Notes: a model not told the origin generated them from the sequence alone. Positions 16,010 through 25,980 are shown, numbered from the stretch's first letter. The stretch is 64,000 nucleotides of DNA from Anaerococcus vaginalis (GCA_018363915.1 JAGZMY010000001.1:171931-235930); one strand, 5' to 3'. Program-made: numbers and translations.

Positions 16010-18085
16010 TTATTCTTCAGTAGAACCTTCGTCTTCTATTTCTATACCTGATAGTACTTCTTCTATAGCAAATCCAATGTTATTATTTAAATCATTATCG
16101 CCAAATTCGTTGTTTGCTTCTTTCTTTTCAGCTTTTCTTTTAGCTTTAGCATTAGATCTGTTTTTATTTTCTTCGTTATTTCTTCTTGGTTTTCTTTCAG
16201 TTCTTTCTGGAGCTTCTTTTAAAGCTTTAATTGAAAGACCAATTTTTTCTTCTTCTGGATCGATGCTTAAAATTTTAACTTCTACTTCATCGCCAACATT
16301 TAATTCATCTGATGGTTTTTCAACATGATCCCATGAAATTTCAGAAACGTGAATTAATCCTTCAACTCCTTCGCTAACTTCAACGAAAGCACCAAAGTCT
16401 AAAAGATTTACAACTTTTCCTGTTATAACATCTCCAACTTCATGTTCATTTGTAAATTCTGCAAATGGTTTTTCAAGAAGTTGTTTTCTTCCAAGTGAAA
16501 TTCTATTTTTTTCTTTGTTTAATTTTAATATTTTAACTTCAATATCATCGCCGATATTTAAAACATCCTTTGGATGTTCTACTCTTGTCCAAGCTATATC
16601 AGATACGTGAAGTAATCCATCAAGACTTCCTATTTCAATGAAAGCACCAAAATCTGTAAGTCTTGCAACTTTTCCTGTTATAACTTGTCCTTCTTCTAAT
16701 TCATCCCATTGTTCATCAAGTTTTTCTTCAACAATGTCTTTTCTTGATAAAACTAGACGATTTTTTCTCTCATCTATTGAAATGATTTTAAGATCCCAAT
16801 GTTCTCCAACAAATTTTTTGAAGTTTTTAACAAAATATGGAGCTATTTGGCTTGCAGGAACAAATCCATTGATTCCCATAACTCTAGCTGTAAGACCACC
16901 TTTGTTTGCTCCTGTTACATCACCTTCAACAGTTTGGTCATTTTCGTAAGCTTCTCTAAGGTTTTTCCAATTTTTCATTCCTTCTACTCTTCTAGTAGAT
17001 AATGAAACATTGCCTTCTCCATCATCAAGTTTTATAACATAAACTTCTACTTCTTGACCGATTTCAAAATTATCTTTTGGATTTTCTCTTTGTTCTTCAG
17101 TCATTTCATCTAATTTTACAATACCATCTGCACGATATTGAATGTCTACGAAAACTTCATCATCTTTCACATCAATAATTGTTCCGTTTACAACATCTCT
17201 AGGATATATTTTTTTCATACTATCTTCAATGCTGTTCATTAATTCTTCATTTGTTAAATCATCCATCCTATTAACTACCTCCTCGATAACCTGATCTGGT
17301 GTGGACGCACCAGCGATTACCCCTATTATATTAAAATTTGAGAGCTTTTGCAAAGGTAGATCTTTAACAGTTTCTATTCTTTGAACATTTTCACAATACT
17401 TTTGTGCTATTTGATAAAGCTTGTTTGTATTCGAACTATTAAAACCACCAACAACAATCATACAATCAACTTCTTTTGATAGGCTCTTACATGCTTCTTG
17501 CCTTAATCTTGTAGCATTGCAGATTGTATTTTCTATTACTACATCATCATTCGTCTTCTCTAACTCATGAGCAATATTCTCAAAAAAATCAATTCTGTTT
17601 GTTGTTTGACTAACAACATAAAGTTTTGACATATTTGTAATATTTTTTGCTTCAGTCTCATCTTTTATTATTATACCATTATTTACGTAAGATGCCATAG
17701 CTTTTATTTCCGGATGTTCTTTATCTCCAATAATTACTATGGTGTATCCTTCTTTTTCTTTTTCAATTATTTTTTTGTAAATATTTAAAAGAACTGGGCA
17801 AGTTGCATCAACAACTTCATTAGAATTTTTTTTAAGATTTTCTTTTAGATTTTCACTTACTCCATGGCTTCTTATCACCATTTGTGAATTTTTTATATTT
17901 AATACTTCATTTTCATCTACAACACTTACGCCTTTTTTTTTAAGCATTTTAACTTGAGTTGGATTGTGAACCAAAGGCCCTAGTGTATATGTTTTTATAT
18001 TTTTTTCGCTTGCTTTATTTGCAAGGTCAACACTTCTTCTAACTCCATTACAAAAGCCAGAATTTTTCGCAACTATTACTTTCAT
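16010..18085 (-). CDS. ispH: IspH fused to ribosomal protein S1-like domains
   Basis: The N-terminal part (residues 1 to about 275) is 4-hydroxy-3-methylbut-2-enyl diphosphate reductase, the last step of the MEP isoprenoid pathway, with [4Fe-4S] ligands Cys12, Cys96 and Cys189, histidines 40, 74 and 124 and the catalytic Glu126 in HPE. Residues from about 300 to 635 form four S1 RNA-binding repeats, followed by a basic-then-acidic tail. The fusion is known in clostridia; here the S1 part presumably serves as the cell's S1 protein. Last gene of the long efp operon, ending at a strong terminator. The MEP pathway matches ispA in the same operon. Confidence 0.95.
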   Translation of the reverse strand: MKVIVAKNSGFCNGVRRSVDLANKASEKNIKTYTLGPLVHNPTQVKMLKKKGVSVVDENEVLNIKNSQMVIRSHGVSENLKENLKKNSNEVVDATCPVLLNIYKKIIEKEKEGYTIVIIGDKEHPEIKAMASYVNNGIIIKDETEAKNITNMSKLYVVSQTTNRIDFFENIAHELEKTNDDVVIENTICNATRLRQEACKSLSKEVDCMIVVGGFNSSNTNKLYQIAQKYCENVQRIETVKDLPLQKLSNFNIIGVIAGASTPDQVIEEVVNRMDDLTNEELMNSIEDSMKKIYPRDVVNGTIIDVKDDEVFVDIQYRADGIVKLDEMTEEQRENPKDNFEIGQEVEVYVIKLDDGEGNVSLSTRRVEGMKNWKNLREAYENDQTVEGDVTGANKGGLTARVMGINGFVPASQIAPYFVKNFKKFVGEHWDLKIISIDERKNRLVLSRKDIVEEKLDEQWDELEEGQVITGKVARLTDFGAFIEIGSLDGLLHVSDIAWTRVEHPKDVLNIGDDIEVKILKLNKEKNRISLGRKQLLEKPFAEFTNEHEVGDVITGKVVNLLDFGAFVEVSEGVEGLIHVSEISWDHVEKPSDELNVGDEVEVKILSIDPEEEKIGLSIKALKEAPERTERKPRRNNEENKNRSNAKAKRKAEKKEANNEFGDNDLNNNIGFAIEEVLSGIEIEDEGSTEE

Positions 18086-18086
18086 C

Positions 18087-18677
18087 TCAAACCTTTCTTA
18101 AAAATTTGTGATTTTCATACATTTTCTCATAAGTTTTATCCATAATTTTTTCCATTGCATCTTTTGATTTATATTTTTCAAAATCTTCAATTTGTATAAG
18201 ATTTTTTATGTATAAATCTGTTTTACAAAATGGCTTATAAGAAGATATAATTTCTATTGTTAATATATCAGTTTTTGATTTAAGTGCAATATATCCTGCA
18301 CCATCTTTTATATTTTCTCTTTTTATTTCCTTAACTCTTGTTCCTTCAGGAAATATTCCTAAAATTTTTCCTGTTTTTATTAATTTTATTGAATCTCTTA
18401 AAACCGATAAATCTTTTCCATCTCTTTGAGCTGGTATTGCATTTAAAGATTTTAATATATTTTTTAAAATTGGTATTTCAAATAATTCTTTTTTTGCTAT
18501 AAAATGAATCTGCCTATCTAAAGCCATAGCTACAAAAACCGGATCAAGAAAAGATTTGTGATTTGCACAAACAATAAATTTTCTATCTTGTGGAATATTT
18601 TCATAACCGTGTACTTTTATCCTAAACAAAGGTGTTGCTATTAATCTTAATATTAAATATATAAATCTATAAAACAT
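18087..18677 (-). CDS. plsC: 1-acyl-sn-glycerol-3-phosphate acyltransferase
   Basis: Adds the second acyl chain to lysophosphatidic acid to give phosphatidic acid. The 196-aa protein has an N-terminal hydrophobic helix, the catalytic NHKSFLDP (H-x4-D) near residue 39 and the substrate motif FPEGTR near 114. It overlaps cmk by 11 nt and is followed 1 nt later by ispH. The cmk-plsC-ispH-rpsA order is common in clostridia. Confidence 0.92.
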   Translation of the reverse strand: MFYRFIYLILRLIATPLFRIKVHGYENIPQDRKFIVCANHKSFLDPVFVAMALDRQIHFIAKKELFEIPILKNILKSLNAIPAQRDGKDLSVLRDSIKLIKTGKILGIFPEGTRVKEIKRENIKDGAGYIALKSKTDILTIEIISSYKPFCKTDLYIKNLIQIEDFEKYKSKDAMEKIMDKTYEKMYENHKFLRKV

Positions 18678-19317
18678 CTTCTTTGTCCATTTTATTTATA
18701 ATTTCTTCAATAGTTTCATCAATTGTTAAATTTGAAGAATCTATTTCTATGGCATCTTCTGCTTTTTTTAATGGAGAAATTTCCCTGTGTGAATCTAAGT
18801 AATCTCTTTTTTCTATATCTTTTTGAATTTCTTCTAAAGATTTATCAATTTCATTTTGCTCATAGCGTCTTTTTGCCCTAACTTCACTTGATGCTACTAG
18901 AAAAAATTTGTATTTTGCATTAGGAAAAACTACAGTGCCAATATCCCTTCCATCAAGAATAATTGATTTATTTTGAGAAATTTTTCTTTGCATATCTACT
19001 AAATATTTTCTAACTAAGAAAATAGATGATACCCATGATACATTTTCAGTTACTTCCTTATTTCTAATTTTATCGCTTACATCTTTTTCATTTAAAAATA
19101 CCCTGTCTTCTTTTATGTCGATATTAATTTTTCTAAGCAAATCTATATCAATTTTGTCAGATTTTTCTATATTATTTTCTAAAAAAAATAAGGTTACAGC
19201 CCTATACATTGAACCTGTATTTAAATATGAAATTTTTAATTTTTTAGCCAAAATATTTGCTATTGTGCTTTTTCCTGAGCCACTAGGTCCATCTAAAGCT
19301 ATAATAAAATTACTCAT
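18667..19317 (-). CDS. cmk: cytidylate kinase
   Basis: Phosphorylates CMP and dCMP with ATP. The 216-aa protein opens with the P-loop ALDGPSGSGKSTIA, has NTGSMYRAVTLF near residue 33, LDGRDIGTVVFP near 122 and the LID arginines around RAKRRYEQ near 147. It overlaps the preceding flavoprotein gene by 8 nt and plsC by 11 nt, within a tightly packed transcript. Confidence 0.95.
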   Translation of the reverse strand: MSNFIIALDGPSGSGKSTIANILAKKLKISYLNTGSMYRAVTLFFLENNIEKSDKIDIDLLRKINIDIKEDRVFLNEKDVSDKIRNKEVTENVSWVSSIFLVRKYLVDMQRKISQNKSIILDGRDIGTVVFPNAKYKFFLVASSEVRAKRRYEQNEIDKSLEEIQKDIEKRDYLDSHREISPLKKAEDAIEIDSSNLTIDETIEEIINKMDKEDVL

Positions 19318-20536
19318 TTTCCCTCCTTAAATCCTTAGCACAAGCATAGGCTTGTGAAAATGCAATTTGCAAATTATATCCTCCTGTAAGAGCATCAACA
19401 TCTGTAACTTCCCCAACAAAATACAGACCAGAAACTATTTTTGATTGCATATTTTTAGGATCAAGTTCTTTACAATCAACTCCACCTGAGGTTATAATAG
19501 CATTTTTTATTTCACTTAATCCATTAAATTTTAAATGAAAATATTTAATTTCTTTTATTAATTTAAATCTCTCATCTTTTGTAATTTGGTTTGCTTTTGT
19601 ATGAAAATCTATATTTGATCTTTTTAAAACTACATCTACAAAAGCATTTAGCAATAGTTTTTTTAAAATATTTCCTACATCTTTATTAGAATTATTTTCA
19701 AAATCTCTTAGAAGCCTATTATCTAATTTTTCAAAATCTAGACTTGCTTTAAGGTCAATATACATATTTTTGACTTTTTTTCTATTAATTAGTGATGACA
19801 TAGTTAAAACAATAGGTCCAGTTATGAAGTTTTTTCCTATTAGCATTTCTCCAAATTCACTAATTTTTTTATCTTGGCACTCCACATTCAAGCTTACATT
19901 TTTTAAGGAAATTCCATTTAAGCTATCTAAGTCGTCATCTAAAAATTTAATTGGACAAAGAGCCGGTTTTGTACTAATAATTTTATGGGAAAAATATTTT
20001 GCAAATTTATAACCATCGCCAGTTGAACCTGTCAACGGATATGAAAGACCTCCTGTTGCAATTACAACTTTATCAAATTCATAAGAATTATTTTGGGTAA
20101 GAATAATAAATTTATTTAAATCTTTGTCTTTATAGATTTTATTTACATTTTCATTTAATTTCAAATCTATATTTTTTTCTTTAATAAGTTTTTCAAATAA
20201 TTTAATCACGTCATTTGATTTTTCACTTTTTGGAAAAACCCTATCTCCTCTTTGGGTTGTAAGTTTTAATCCCTTATTTTCCAAATAATCCATAAGAGCA
20301 TAATTATCAAAATTTGTAAATGACGAATACATAAATTTTTTGTTTACAAGAATATTATCCAAAAATTCATCAAAAAATTTGGCATTAGTAATATTACACC
20401 TGCCTTTTCCAGTTATAAATATCTTCTTGCCAATTTTGTCATTTTTTTCTATTAAAGTTATTTTATTTTTTTCGTTTTTAGCATTTATTGCAGTAAAAAT
20501 ACCGCCTGCTCCTGCTCCAATTATTCCAATATCCAT
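19310..20536 (-). CDS. HI0933/BaiN-family FAD-dependent flavoprotein
   Basis: A 408-aa two-dinucleotide-binding flavoprotein of the HI0933 family (TIGR00275). It shows the FAD fold GIIGAGAGGI at residue 4, the family signature KIFITGKGRCNITN near 38, VIATGGLSYPLTGSTGDGY near 156 and the C-terminal GLYFVGEVTDVDALTGGYN. The physiological substrate of this widespread family is unclear; a bile-acid-reducing role holds only for some members. It lies between rluB and cmk with short overlaps. Confidence 0.88.
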   Translation of the reverse strand: MDIGIIGAGAGGIFTAINAKNEKNKITLIEKNDKIGKKIFITGKGRCNITNAKFFDEFLDNILVNKKFMYSSFTNFDNYALMDYLENKGLKLTTQRGDRVFPKSEKSNDVIKLFEKLIKEKNIDLKLNENVNKIYKDKDLNKFIILTQNNSYEFDKVVIATGGLSYPLTGSTGDGYKFAKYFSHKIISTKPALCPIKFLDDDLDSLNGISLKNVSLNVECQDKKISEFGEMLIGKNFITGPIVLTMSSLINRKKVKNMYIDLKASLDFEKLDNRLLRDFENNSNKDVGNILKKLLLNAFVDVVLKRSNIDFHTKANQITKDERFKLIKEIKYFHLKFNGLSEIKNAIITSGGVDCKELDPKNMQSKIVSGLYFVGEVTDVDALTGGYNLQIAFSQAYACAKDLRRENE

Positions 20537-20538
20537 TT

Positions 20539-21234
20539 TTATAAACTTTCTAAATATTCCACTTCTTTTTTACTTAATTTTTTATAATCTCCATCTTTTA
20601 AATCATCAAGACAAATTTGTCCTATTTTTATTCTTTTTAAATCTAAAACTTTTATTTTGAAATATTCAAACATTCTTCTAATTTGCCTATTGTAGCCTTG
20701 ATGAATTGTTACTTTGTAAGTGATTTTTTCTTTATCTATTAAAGAAATTTTTGCATCTGATGTTATTTCTTTTTGCGATAATTTTACTCCATCCATAAAA
20801 TTTTTTTCTTGGTAAGGTGTAAGTTTTTTATCTACCTTAACTATATAAATTTTATCAATTTTTTTACTTGGATGAATTATTTTATTTGTTATTTTACCAT
20901 CATTAGTAATTATCATAAGACCATGGCTATCTTTGTCAAGCCTTCCTGCACAAAAAAATCTCTCATCAATATTAAGCAACTTATTTAAATCTTTTTCGTT
21001 GTGAGGATCATAATTTGATGAGATATATCCAAGAGGTTTATTTAATTTATAGTAGAAATTTTTTTGGATTTTTAAAATTTTTCCATCAATTTTAACTTCA
21101 TCTGTTTCTTTTACTTGATATGATAAGTCTTCTAATTTATTTCCATTTACATAAACTTTGCCGTTTTTTATATATTCTTCGCTTTTTCTTCTTGATGCAA
21201 ATCCTGTTTTTGCTATATATTTATTAATCCTCAT
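20539..21234 (-). CDS. rluB: RsuA/RluB-family rRNA pseudouridine synthase
   Basis: Isomerises a uridine in rRNA. An N-terminal S4 RNA-binding domain (KYIAKTGFASRRKSEEYI) is followed by the catalytic domain with GRLDKDSHGLMIITNDG, which includes the catalytic Asp, near residue 100. I start it at 21234 (231 aa) because GGTGGAG stands 6 nt upstream; an ATG at 21246 would lie inside that site. It overlaps the end of scpB by 11 nt, the usual scpA-scpB-rluB order. RluB rather than RsuA is inferred from context. Confidence 0.9.
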   Translation of the reverse strand: MRINKYIAKTGFASRRKSEEYIKNGKVYVNGNKLEDLSYQVKETDEVKIDGKILKIQKNFYYKLNKPLGYISSNYDPHNEKDLNKLLNIDERFFCAGRLDKDSHGLMIITNDGKITNKIIHPSKKIDKIYIVKVDKKLTPYQEKNFMDGVKLSQKEITSDAKISLIDKEKITYKVTIHQGYNRQIRRMFEYFKIKVLDLKRIKIGQICLDDLKDGDYKKLSKKEVEYLESL

Positions 21235-21760
21235 CAATTTCTCCACCTATTTTTTCATCAATTTTTGGCAATTGGTCAAGATTTGAAATATTAAAATATT
21301 TTAAAAAAAGATCAGTTGTAACATATATAATAGGCTTTCCAATTTTATCAAGTCTACCATTTTCTTTTATAAGTTTTTTATCTAAAAGAGAATCTATTGT
21401 TGATTGGGATTTGACTCCTCTTATTTTATCAATTTCTGCTCTTGTTATTGGTTGCTTGTATGCAATAATTGATAGGGTTTCTAAAGATGAATTAGATAAA
21501 TTTTTCTCCGATTTTTTTACTATATTTGAAATATATTTTTCGTGATCTGGTCTGGTTGCAAATTGGTATTTATCTTCATATTTTTTTATAAGAAGTCCCG
21601 AAGAGTTTAATTTTTTTTCATCAACCATCTCATTAATTGCCTTTCTTATTTCAGATTTTTCGGCGTCAAATATAATTTTTCCAAGATCGTTAATGTCAAT
21701 CGGCTCGCCCCAAATATATAAAATTTCTTCAATAATTCCTTTTAAGTAATCACTATTCAT
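21224..21760 (-). CDS. scpB: segregation and condensation protein B
   Basis: Winged-helix subunit of the SMC-ScpA-ScpB condensin. The 178-aa protein carries two winged-helix domains, with the family motif SLETLSIIAYKQPITRAEID near residue 92 and IRGVKSQSTIDSLLDK after it. It overlaps scpA by 8 nt and rluB by 11 nt. smc itself is not in the window. Confidence 0.93.
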   Translation of the reverse strand: MNSDYLKGIIEEILYIWGEPIDINDLGKIIFDAEKSEIRKAINEMVDEKKLNSSGLLIKKYEDKYQFATRPDHEKYISNIVKKSEKNLSNSSLETLSIIAYKQPITRAEIDKIRGVKSQSTIDSLLDKKLIKENGRLDKIGKPIIYVTTDLFLKYFNISNLDQLPKIDEKIGGEIDED

Positions 21761-22469
21761 TCTTATCCCTTTTTACTATCAAAAATTCATTTATTTTTTC
21801 TTCTTCCAAGTATATTTCTTTTAATCTTACAAGCTCAAGAAGCGCTAAAAATGTTCCTATACAAGCATCTTTTGATTTTATTTCATCTGTAATTTTATTT
21901 AGCCTTATTGATTTGGTAAATTTTAAAGTATTTCTTATTTTTTTTATATAATCATTTACATCAAGTCTTTTAATTGATTTAATAAGATCTGGTTTTTCTA
22001 TTTTTTCATTCTTGTAAGCTCTTATTAATTTTGTAAATTCATTTTTTAAAATATTTACATCTTTACTAATTATTTCATCGTTTGACTTATATTTTGATAA
22101 ATCTTCTTGGTATTTTGTATAATAAGATTTCGCCTCATTTTCAAGAATTTTTAAATCATCTTCTACGCTTTTTATTTTTTTATATTCTATAAGATATGAA
22201 ATAAAATCTTCTTCTACTGTATCATTTTTATCTTTTGGCATCAATTTACTAGATTTTATGTATAACAAAATAGAAGATATATAAATAAACTCACTTAATT
22301 GACCAAGAGGAATATCCATTTCATTGATAGCCTCCATGTAAGGGCTTGTTATATCTTCTATTTTTATGTCATAAATATCTACTTTTTGTTTTTCTATAAG
22401 TCTTAACAAGACATCAAATGGTCCTGTGTAAACTTCTAAATCAATATTTAAACTATTACTTTTCATCAA
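21753..22469 (-). CDS. scpA: segregation and condensation protein A (kleisin)
   Basis: Kleisin that bridges the SMC heads. The N-terminal motif LEVYTGPFDVLLRLIEKQKVDIYDI near residue 11 is diagnostic, followed by PLGQLSEFIYISSILLYIKSSKLMP near 55 and a C-terminal winged helix. At 238 aa it has the usual size. Two adjacent ATG codons make the start ambiguous by one residue. It overlaps nudF by 14 nt. Confidence 0.93.
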   Translation of the reverse strand: MMKSNSLNIDLEVYTGPFDVLLRLIEKQKVDIYDIKIEDITSPYMEAINEMDIPLGQLSEFIYISSILLYIKSSKLMPKDKNDTVEEDFISYLIEYKKIKSVEDDLKILENEAKSYYTKYQEDLSKYKSNDEIISKDVNILKNEFTKLIRAYKNEKIEKPDLIKSIKRLDVNDYIKKIRNTLKFTKSIRLNKITDEIKSKDACIGTFLALLELVRLKEIYLEEEKINEFLIVKRDKNE

Positions 22470-22995
22470 TCAATCTTTTTGCATACATTACTGCTATTAT
22501 TGTTTTAGCATCAGTGATTTCACCATTAATTACCATATTATAAACATCTTCAATTTTATATGATTTTTTTTCTAAAAATTCATCTTCATCTAATTCTAAT
22601 TTTGATTCTTCCAAATTTTTAGCCAAAAAGAATGATAATTTATCATTTGTAAAACCAGGAGATGCGTGCATATCAAACAAATATTCAATATCTAATGGTT
22701 TATATCCAATTTCTTCTTGCAATTCTCTTTTTGCAGTTTCAATTGGTTTTTCATTTACTTCAACCAAACCAGCAGGAATTTCTAAAGTGAATTCATCGAT
22801 TGCCTTTCTATATTGACGTACCAAATAAATAGAATCTTCCCCATCAAAAGCAATTATTCCTACGCCTTTAACGTGATCTACTATTTCTCTTTTTGAATAC
22901 TTTTTATCAGGCATTTCCACAGTTTCAACTCTCAAAGAAAGAATTTTTCCTTCGTAAATGTTGTCAACTTTTATCGTTTTTTCATAATTATCCAT
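22456..22995 (-). CDS. nudF: ADP-ribose pyrophosphatase, NUDIX hydrolase
   Basis: Hydrolyses ADP-ribose and related nucleotide sugars. The 179-aa protein has a complete Nudix box around residues 97-118, with the consensus G and REL-EEIG core (AKRELQEEIGY), and the upstream IPAGLVE typical of ADPRases. It sits between recN and scpA. Substrate preference is inferred from the family. Confidence 0.9.
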   Translation of the reverse strand: MDNYEKTIKVDNIYEGKILSLRVETVEMPDKKYSKREIVDHVKGVGIIAFDGEDSIYLVRQYRKAIDEFTLEIPAGLVEVNEKPIETAKRELQEEIGYKPLDIEYLFDMHASPGFTNDKLSFFLAKNLEESKLELDEDEFLEKKSYKIEDVYNMVINGEITDAKTIIAVMYAKRLIDEK

Positions 22996-22996
22996 A

Positions 22997-24688
22997 CTAA
23001 TTTCCTTTTCTTAACTCTTCTGCCATTTCTATCATTTCTTTTGCAGATTCCATTGTTTTATCTGTAATATCAACGCCAGCCAAAAGCCTAGCTATTTCTT
23101 TTACCCTATCATTTCCTTTAATATTTGTAGATTTTGATATAGTTAAATCTTTTTGGTCAAATTTTTCTATAAGGATATGATTAGTAGATAAAGATGCTAT
23201 TTGTGGAAGATGACTTATAGCTAAAATTTGTCTTTCTTTTGATAAGTCTAAAATTTTTTCTCCGACAATTTGAGCTGTTCTTCCACTAATTCCTTGGTCG
23301 ATTTCGTCAAATATCATGGTATCAATTTTATCATAATCTGCAAAAATTTTTTTAAATGACAATACAATCCTTGAAACTTCTCCGCCGGATGCGGTTTTTG
23401 ATAAGGATTTTAAATCTTCTCCCTTGTTAGTTTTAATGAGAAAATCTATGTCATCAATTCCATTAGAATCAATTTTATTTTTATTTTTAAATAAAACCTT
23501 AAAATCCCCATTGATAATATTTAAAGATTGTATCTCATTTTTTATTTCCTTTTCCAAATTTTTAGATTTTTCTTTTCTAATTTTTGAAAGTTCTAGGGAT
23601 TTTTCTTCTAAATTTTTATTTATATTTTTTATATCTTTGTCAATATTTTTCTTTAAATCACTTATTTTTTCTAATTCTTTTAATCTCAAAGAAATTTTAT
23701 CATAGTATTCTATAATATCTTCAATTTCATTTCCATATTTTCTTTTCAAATCGAAAAGTTTTTGATTAATCATTTCAAGCTCGTATAATCTTTCAGGATT
23801 TTGATCAAGCTTATCCTTATAATTATCAAGCTCAGAATAAATTTCATTTACTAAGTCTATAACAGTATATATTTTATCATTAACTTCTTCAATGCTCTTG
23901 TCTATTTCTGAAAAATCCGATAAATTTGAAGATAAATTAGCTAGTAATGAGCTAATAGATGCTTTGTCATAATCAAAGGAAGAAATTAATTCTTCACTAC
24001 TTTCAATACTTTCTCTAAGCTCAGTTATAGAATTTAATTTTTTATATTCTTGATCAATCTTTTCTTCATCAATATTTAAAAGATCAATTTGTTCAATATC
24101 ATCAAGTTGATAATTAATTAATTCTTTTTCTCTTGAAACTTCTTCTTGGGATAAATTAAATTCATCAAACTTTTTAAGCAAATTATTTTTTTCATTGAAT
24201 AATTTATTGATTTCATTTTTTAGTTTGATAGTTTCTTTATCTTTTTTGTAGGCATCAATAATATCAAGATAATTTCCCTTATCCATAAAAATATTTGAAT
24301 CGCCTTGTTTGTAAATATCAATTAATAATGAAGAAATTTCTTTTATTAGCGAAAGATTTGCTACTCTTCCATTTATTCTAATTGATGAAGATTGTTGGTT
24401 TATGGTTCTTGTAATAATAAGTTTATTATCATCAAAAGTAATATCTTTATCTTCTAATTTTTTTATTGTATCTTCATCTAAATTAAAAACTGCTTCTATA
24501 ATTGTTTTATCATCAAATTTTCCAATTATATCTTTATTTGTCCTTTTTCCCAAGACAATATTGATAGCTTCTAAAATTAAACTTTTCCCAGAACCAGTTT
24601 CTCCAGATAAAACATTAAATCCGCTATCAAAAAATAAGTGATCTCTTTTGATAATCACTAGGTTATTAATAAATAACTCAGCTAACAC
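22997..24688 (-). CDS. recN: DNA repair protein RecN
   Basis: SMC-like ATPase acting in double-strand break repair. The 563 aa comprise an N-terminal head with Walker A GETGSGKS near residue 30, a central coiled coil with a hinge-like break (about 155-390), and a C-terminal head with the ABC signature TASGGEVSRIVLS and Walker B MIFDEIDQGISG. It follows argR with no spacer, in the classical xse-ispA-argR-recN order. Confidence 0.95.
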   Translation of the reverse strand: MLAELFINNLVIIKRDHLFFDSGFNVLSGETGSGKSLILEAINIVLGKRTNKDIIGKFDDKTIIEAVFNLDEDTIKKLEDKDITFDDNKLIITRTINQQSSSIRINGRVANLSLIKEISSLLIDIYKQGDSNIFMDKGNYLDIIDAYKKDKETIKLKNEINKLFNEKNNLLKKFDEFNLSQEEVSREKELINYQLDDIEQIDLLNIDEEKIDQEYKKLNSITELRESIESSEELISSFDYDKASISSLLANLSSNLSDFSEIDKSIEEVNDKIYTVIDLVNEIYSELDNYKDKLDQNPERLYELEMINQKLFDLKRKYGNEIEDIIEYYDKISLRLKELEKISDLKKNIDKDIKNINKNLEEKSLELSKIRKEKSKNLEKEIKNEIQSLNIINGDFKVLFKNKNKIDSNGIDDIDFLIKTNKGEDLKSLSKTASGGEVSRIVLSFKKIFADYDKIDTMIFDEIDQGISGRTAQIVGEKILDLSKERQILAISHLPQIASLSTNHILIEKFDQKDLTISKSTNIKGNDRVKEIARLLAGVDITDKTMESAKEMIEMAEELRKGN

Positions 24689-25141
24689 TTATTTCACCAT
24701 ACTTCTTATTGTTTCAATCAAATCGTCAATTTCATCTATATTTTTTGGTGTTATAAATATAGTATCAAGTCCTGTTACAATTCCACCAATGTTTTCAAGT
24801 TTTGCATTTGTTATATACAAACCACAAACTGTTGCAGTATAAGAAATAGTTTTTATAACAACTAATTGGTAAGATCTTTCTACAGATAATACAGATTCTT
24901 TAAATATTTTTTCCATTCTTTCATTTAATGAATCATAAACAGTATCTATTACTGTATATTTGTATTCATAATCATCTGTTTGTACTTTTGATATTCTAAG
25001 CTCTTTTATATCTCTTGAAATTGTAGCTTGAGTAGCATCTACCCCTTGATCTCTTAATAATTTAGAAAGTTGACTTTGTGTTTTTACTTCATTATTTTGA
25101 ATAATATCTAATATAAGTCTTTGTCTAGTGTATTTTTTCAT
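24689..25141 (-). CDS. argR: ArgR/AhrC-family regulator with altered effector pocket
   Basis: The N-terminal winged helix is intact: SQLSKLLRDQGVDATQATIS and RDIKELRISKV (residues 23-53) match the ArgR signature. The C-terminal oligomerisation domain is recognisable, but the arginine-binding GDDT motif reads TGLDT with Leu125 in place of the first aspartate, and the PGNA-like segment before it reads SYTATVCG. DNA binding by a hexamer is therefore expected, while arginine control is doubtful. It lies between ispA and recN; the stop-start overlap with ispA is 4 nt. No arginine genes are in the window. Confidence 0.88.
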   Translation of the reverse strand: MKKYTRQRLILDIIQNNEVKTQSQLSKLLRDQGVDATQATISRDIKELRISKVQTDDYEYKYTVIDTVYDSLNERMEKIFKESVLSVERSYQLVVIKTISYTATVCGLYITNAKLENIGGIVTGLDTIFITPKNIDEIDDLIETIRSMVK

Positions 25142-25980
25142 TTGATCCTCTCTGTTAAATAATCAATTAAATAAATGTGAAAATCATTGTTTTTAAAGTC
25201 ATTGATATTTTCTTTAGCTTTTCTATTAAAGTCTAGTAGTAATTTTTTTGCATCATCAATAGAAATACATGATAAAATATTTAATTCAAACTCATCATAT
25301 TTGTCTAAAATATCATCTTGAAGTTGGAAAGCAAGTCCTAGATAATATGCATAATTTTCTAATTTTTCTAGCTTTTCTTTTTCAACATTTGCATACAAAG
25401 CAGCCATCATAATTGCAGCCATAAAAAGTCTTGCAGTTTTATTTTTATAAACATCAAGAATATATTCTATATTTTCATCCTTTTTTGCCTTTATATCAAA
25501 AACTTGCCCTTTTATCATTCCATCTTTGCCACAAGCATTTGCCAAATATTTTCCAGCTTCAAGAAAACGTTGGTCATATATACTCAAATCAAGAATGATT
25601 TCAAAAGCATAGGATAACAAACTATCTCCAACCAAAATCGCAAGATCTTCTCCATACTTTTTGTGGACTGTAAGTTTTCCTCTCCTATAATCATCATTAT
25701 CCATACAAGGCATATCATCATGTACCAAAGAATAGGCATGAACCATCTCAAGTGCTAATGATAAATCAATTATTTTTTCATTAATTGCATTTTCTCCCAA
25801 AAGCATTTTTATAGTTTCCAAAAAAACTACAGGTCTTATTCTTTTTCCAGAATCACTTGCATAAATCAAGGCCTTACTTAAAGGATTATCTTCATCAAAT
25901 TTTTTTATCATTGCCCTATCGATTATATTTTTGTCAGCAATTAAAATTTTATCAAATTTTTCCTTATTCATTTTTGTCAT
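25138..25980 (-). CDS. ispA: polyprenyl (farnesyl/geranyl) diphosphate synthase
   Basis: Condenses isopentenyl diphosphate with allylic diphosphates. The 280-aa protein shows the first Asp-rich motif DDMPCMD preceded by HAYSLVH near residue 80, the RRGK that follows, and the second Asp-rich motif DDILD near 218. GKRIRP near 43 binds substrate. Chain length is likely C15 by family and gene order with xseB, not by direct proof. ispH in the same operon supplies its substrate. Confidence 0.92.
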   Translation of the reverse strand: MTKMNKEKFDKILIADKNIIDRAMIKKFDEDNPLSKALIYASDSGKRIRPVVFLETIKMLLGENAINEKIIDLSLALEMVHAYSLVHDDMPCMDNDDYRRGKLTVHKKYGEDLAILVGDSLLSYAFEIILDLSIYDQRFLEAGKYLANACGKDGMIKGQVFDIKAKKDENIEYILDVYKNKTARLFMAAIMMAALYANVEKEKLEKLENYAYYLGLAFQLQDDILDKYDEFELNILSCISIDDAKKLLLDFNRKAKENINDFKNNDFHIYLIDYLTERIK

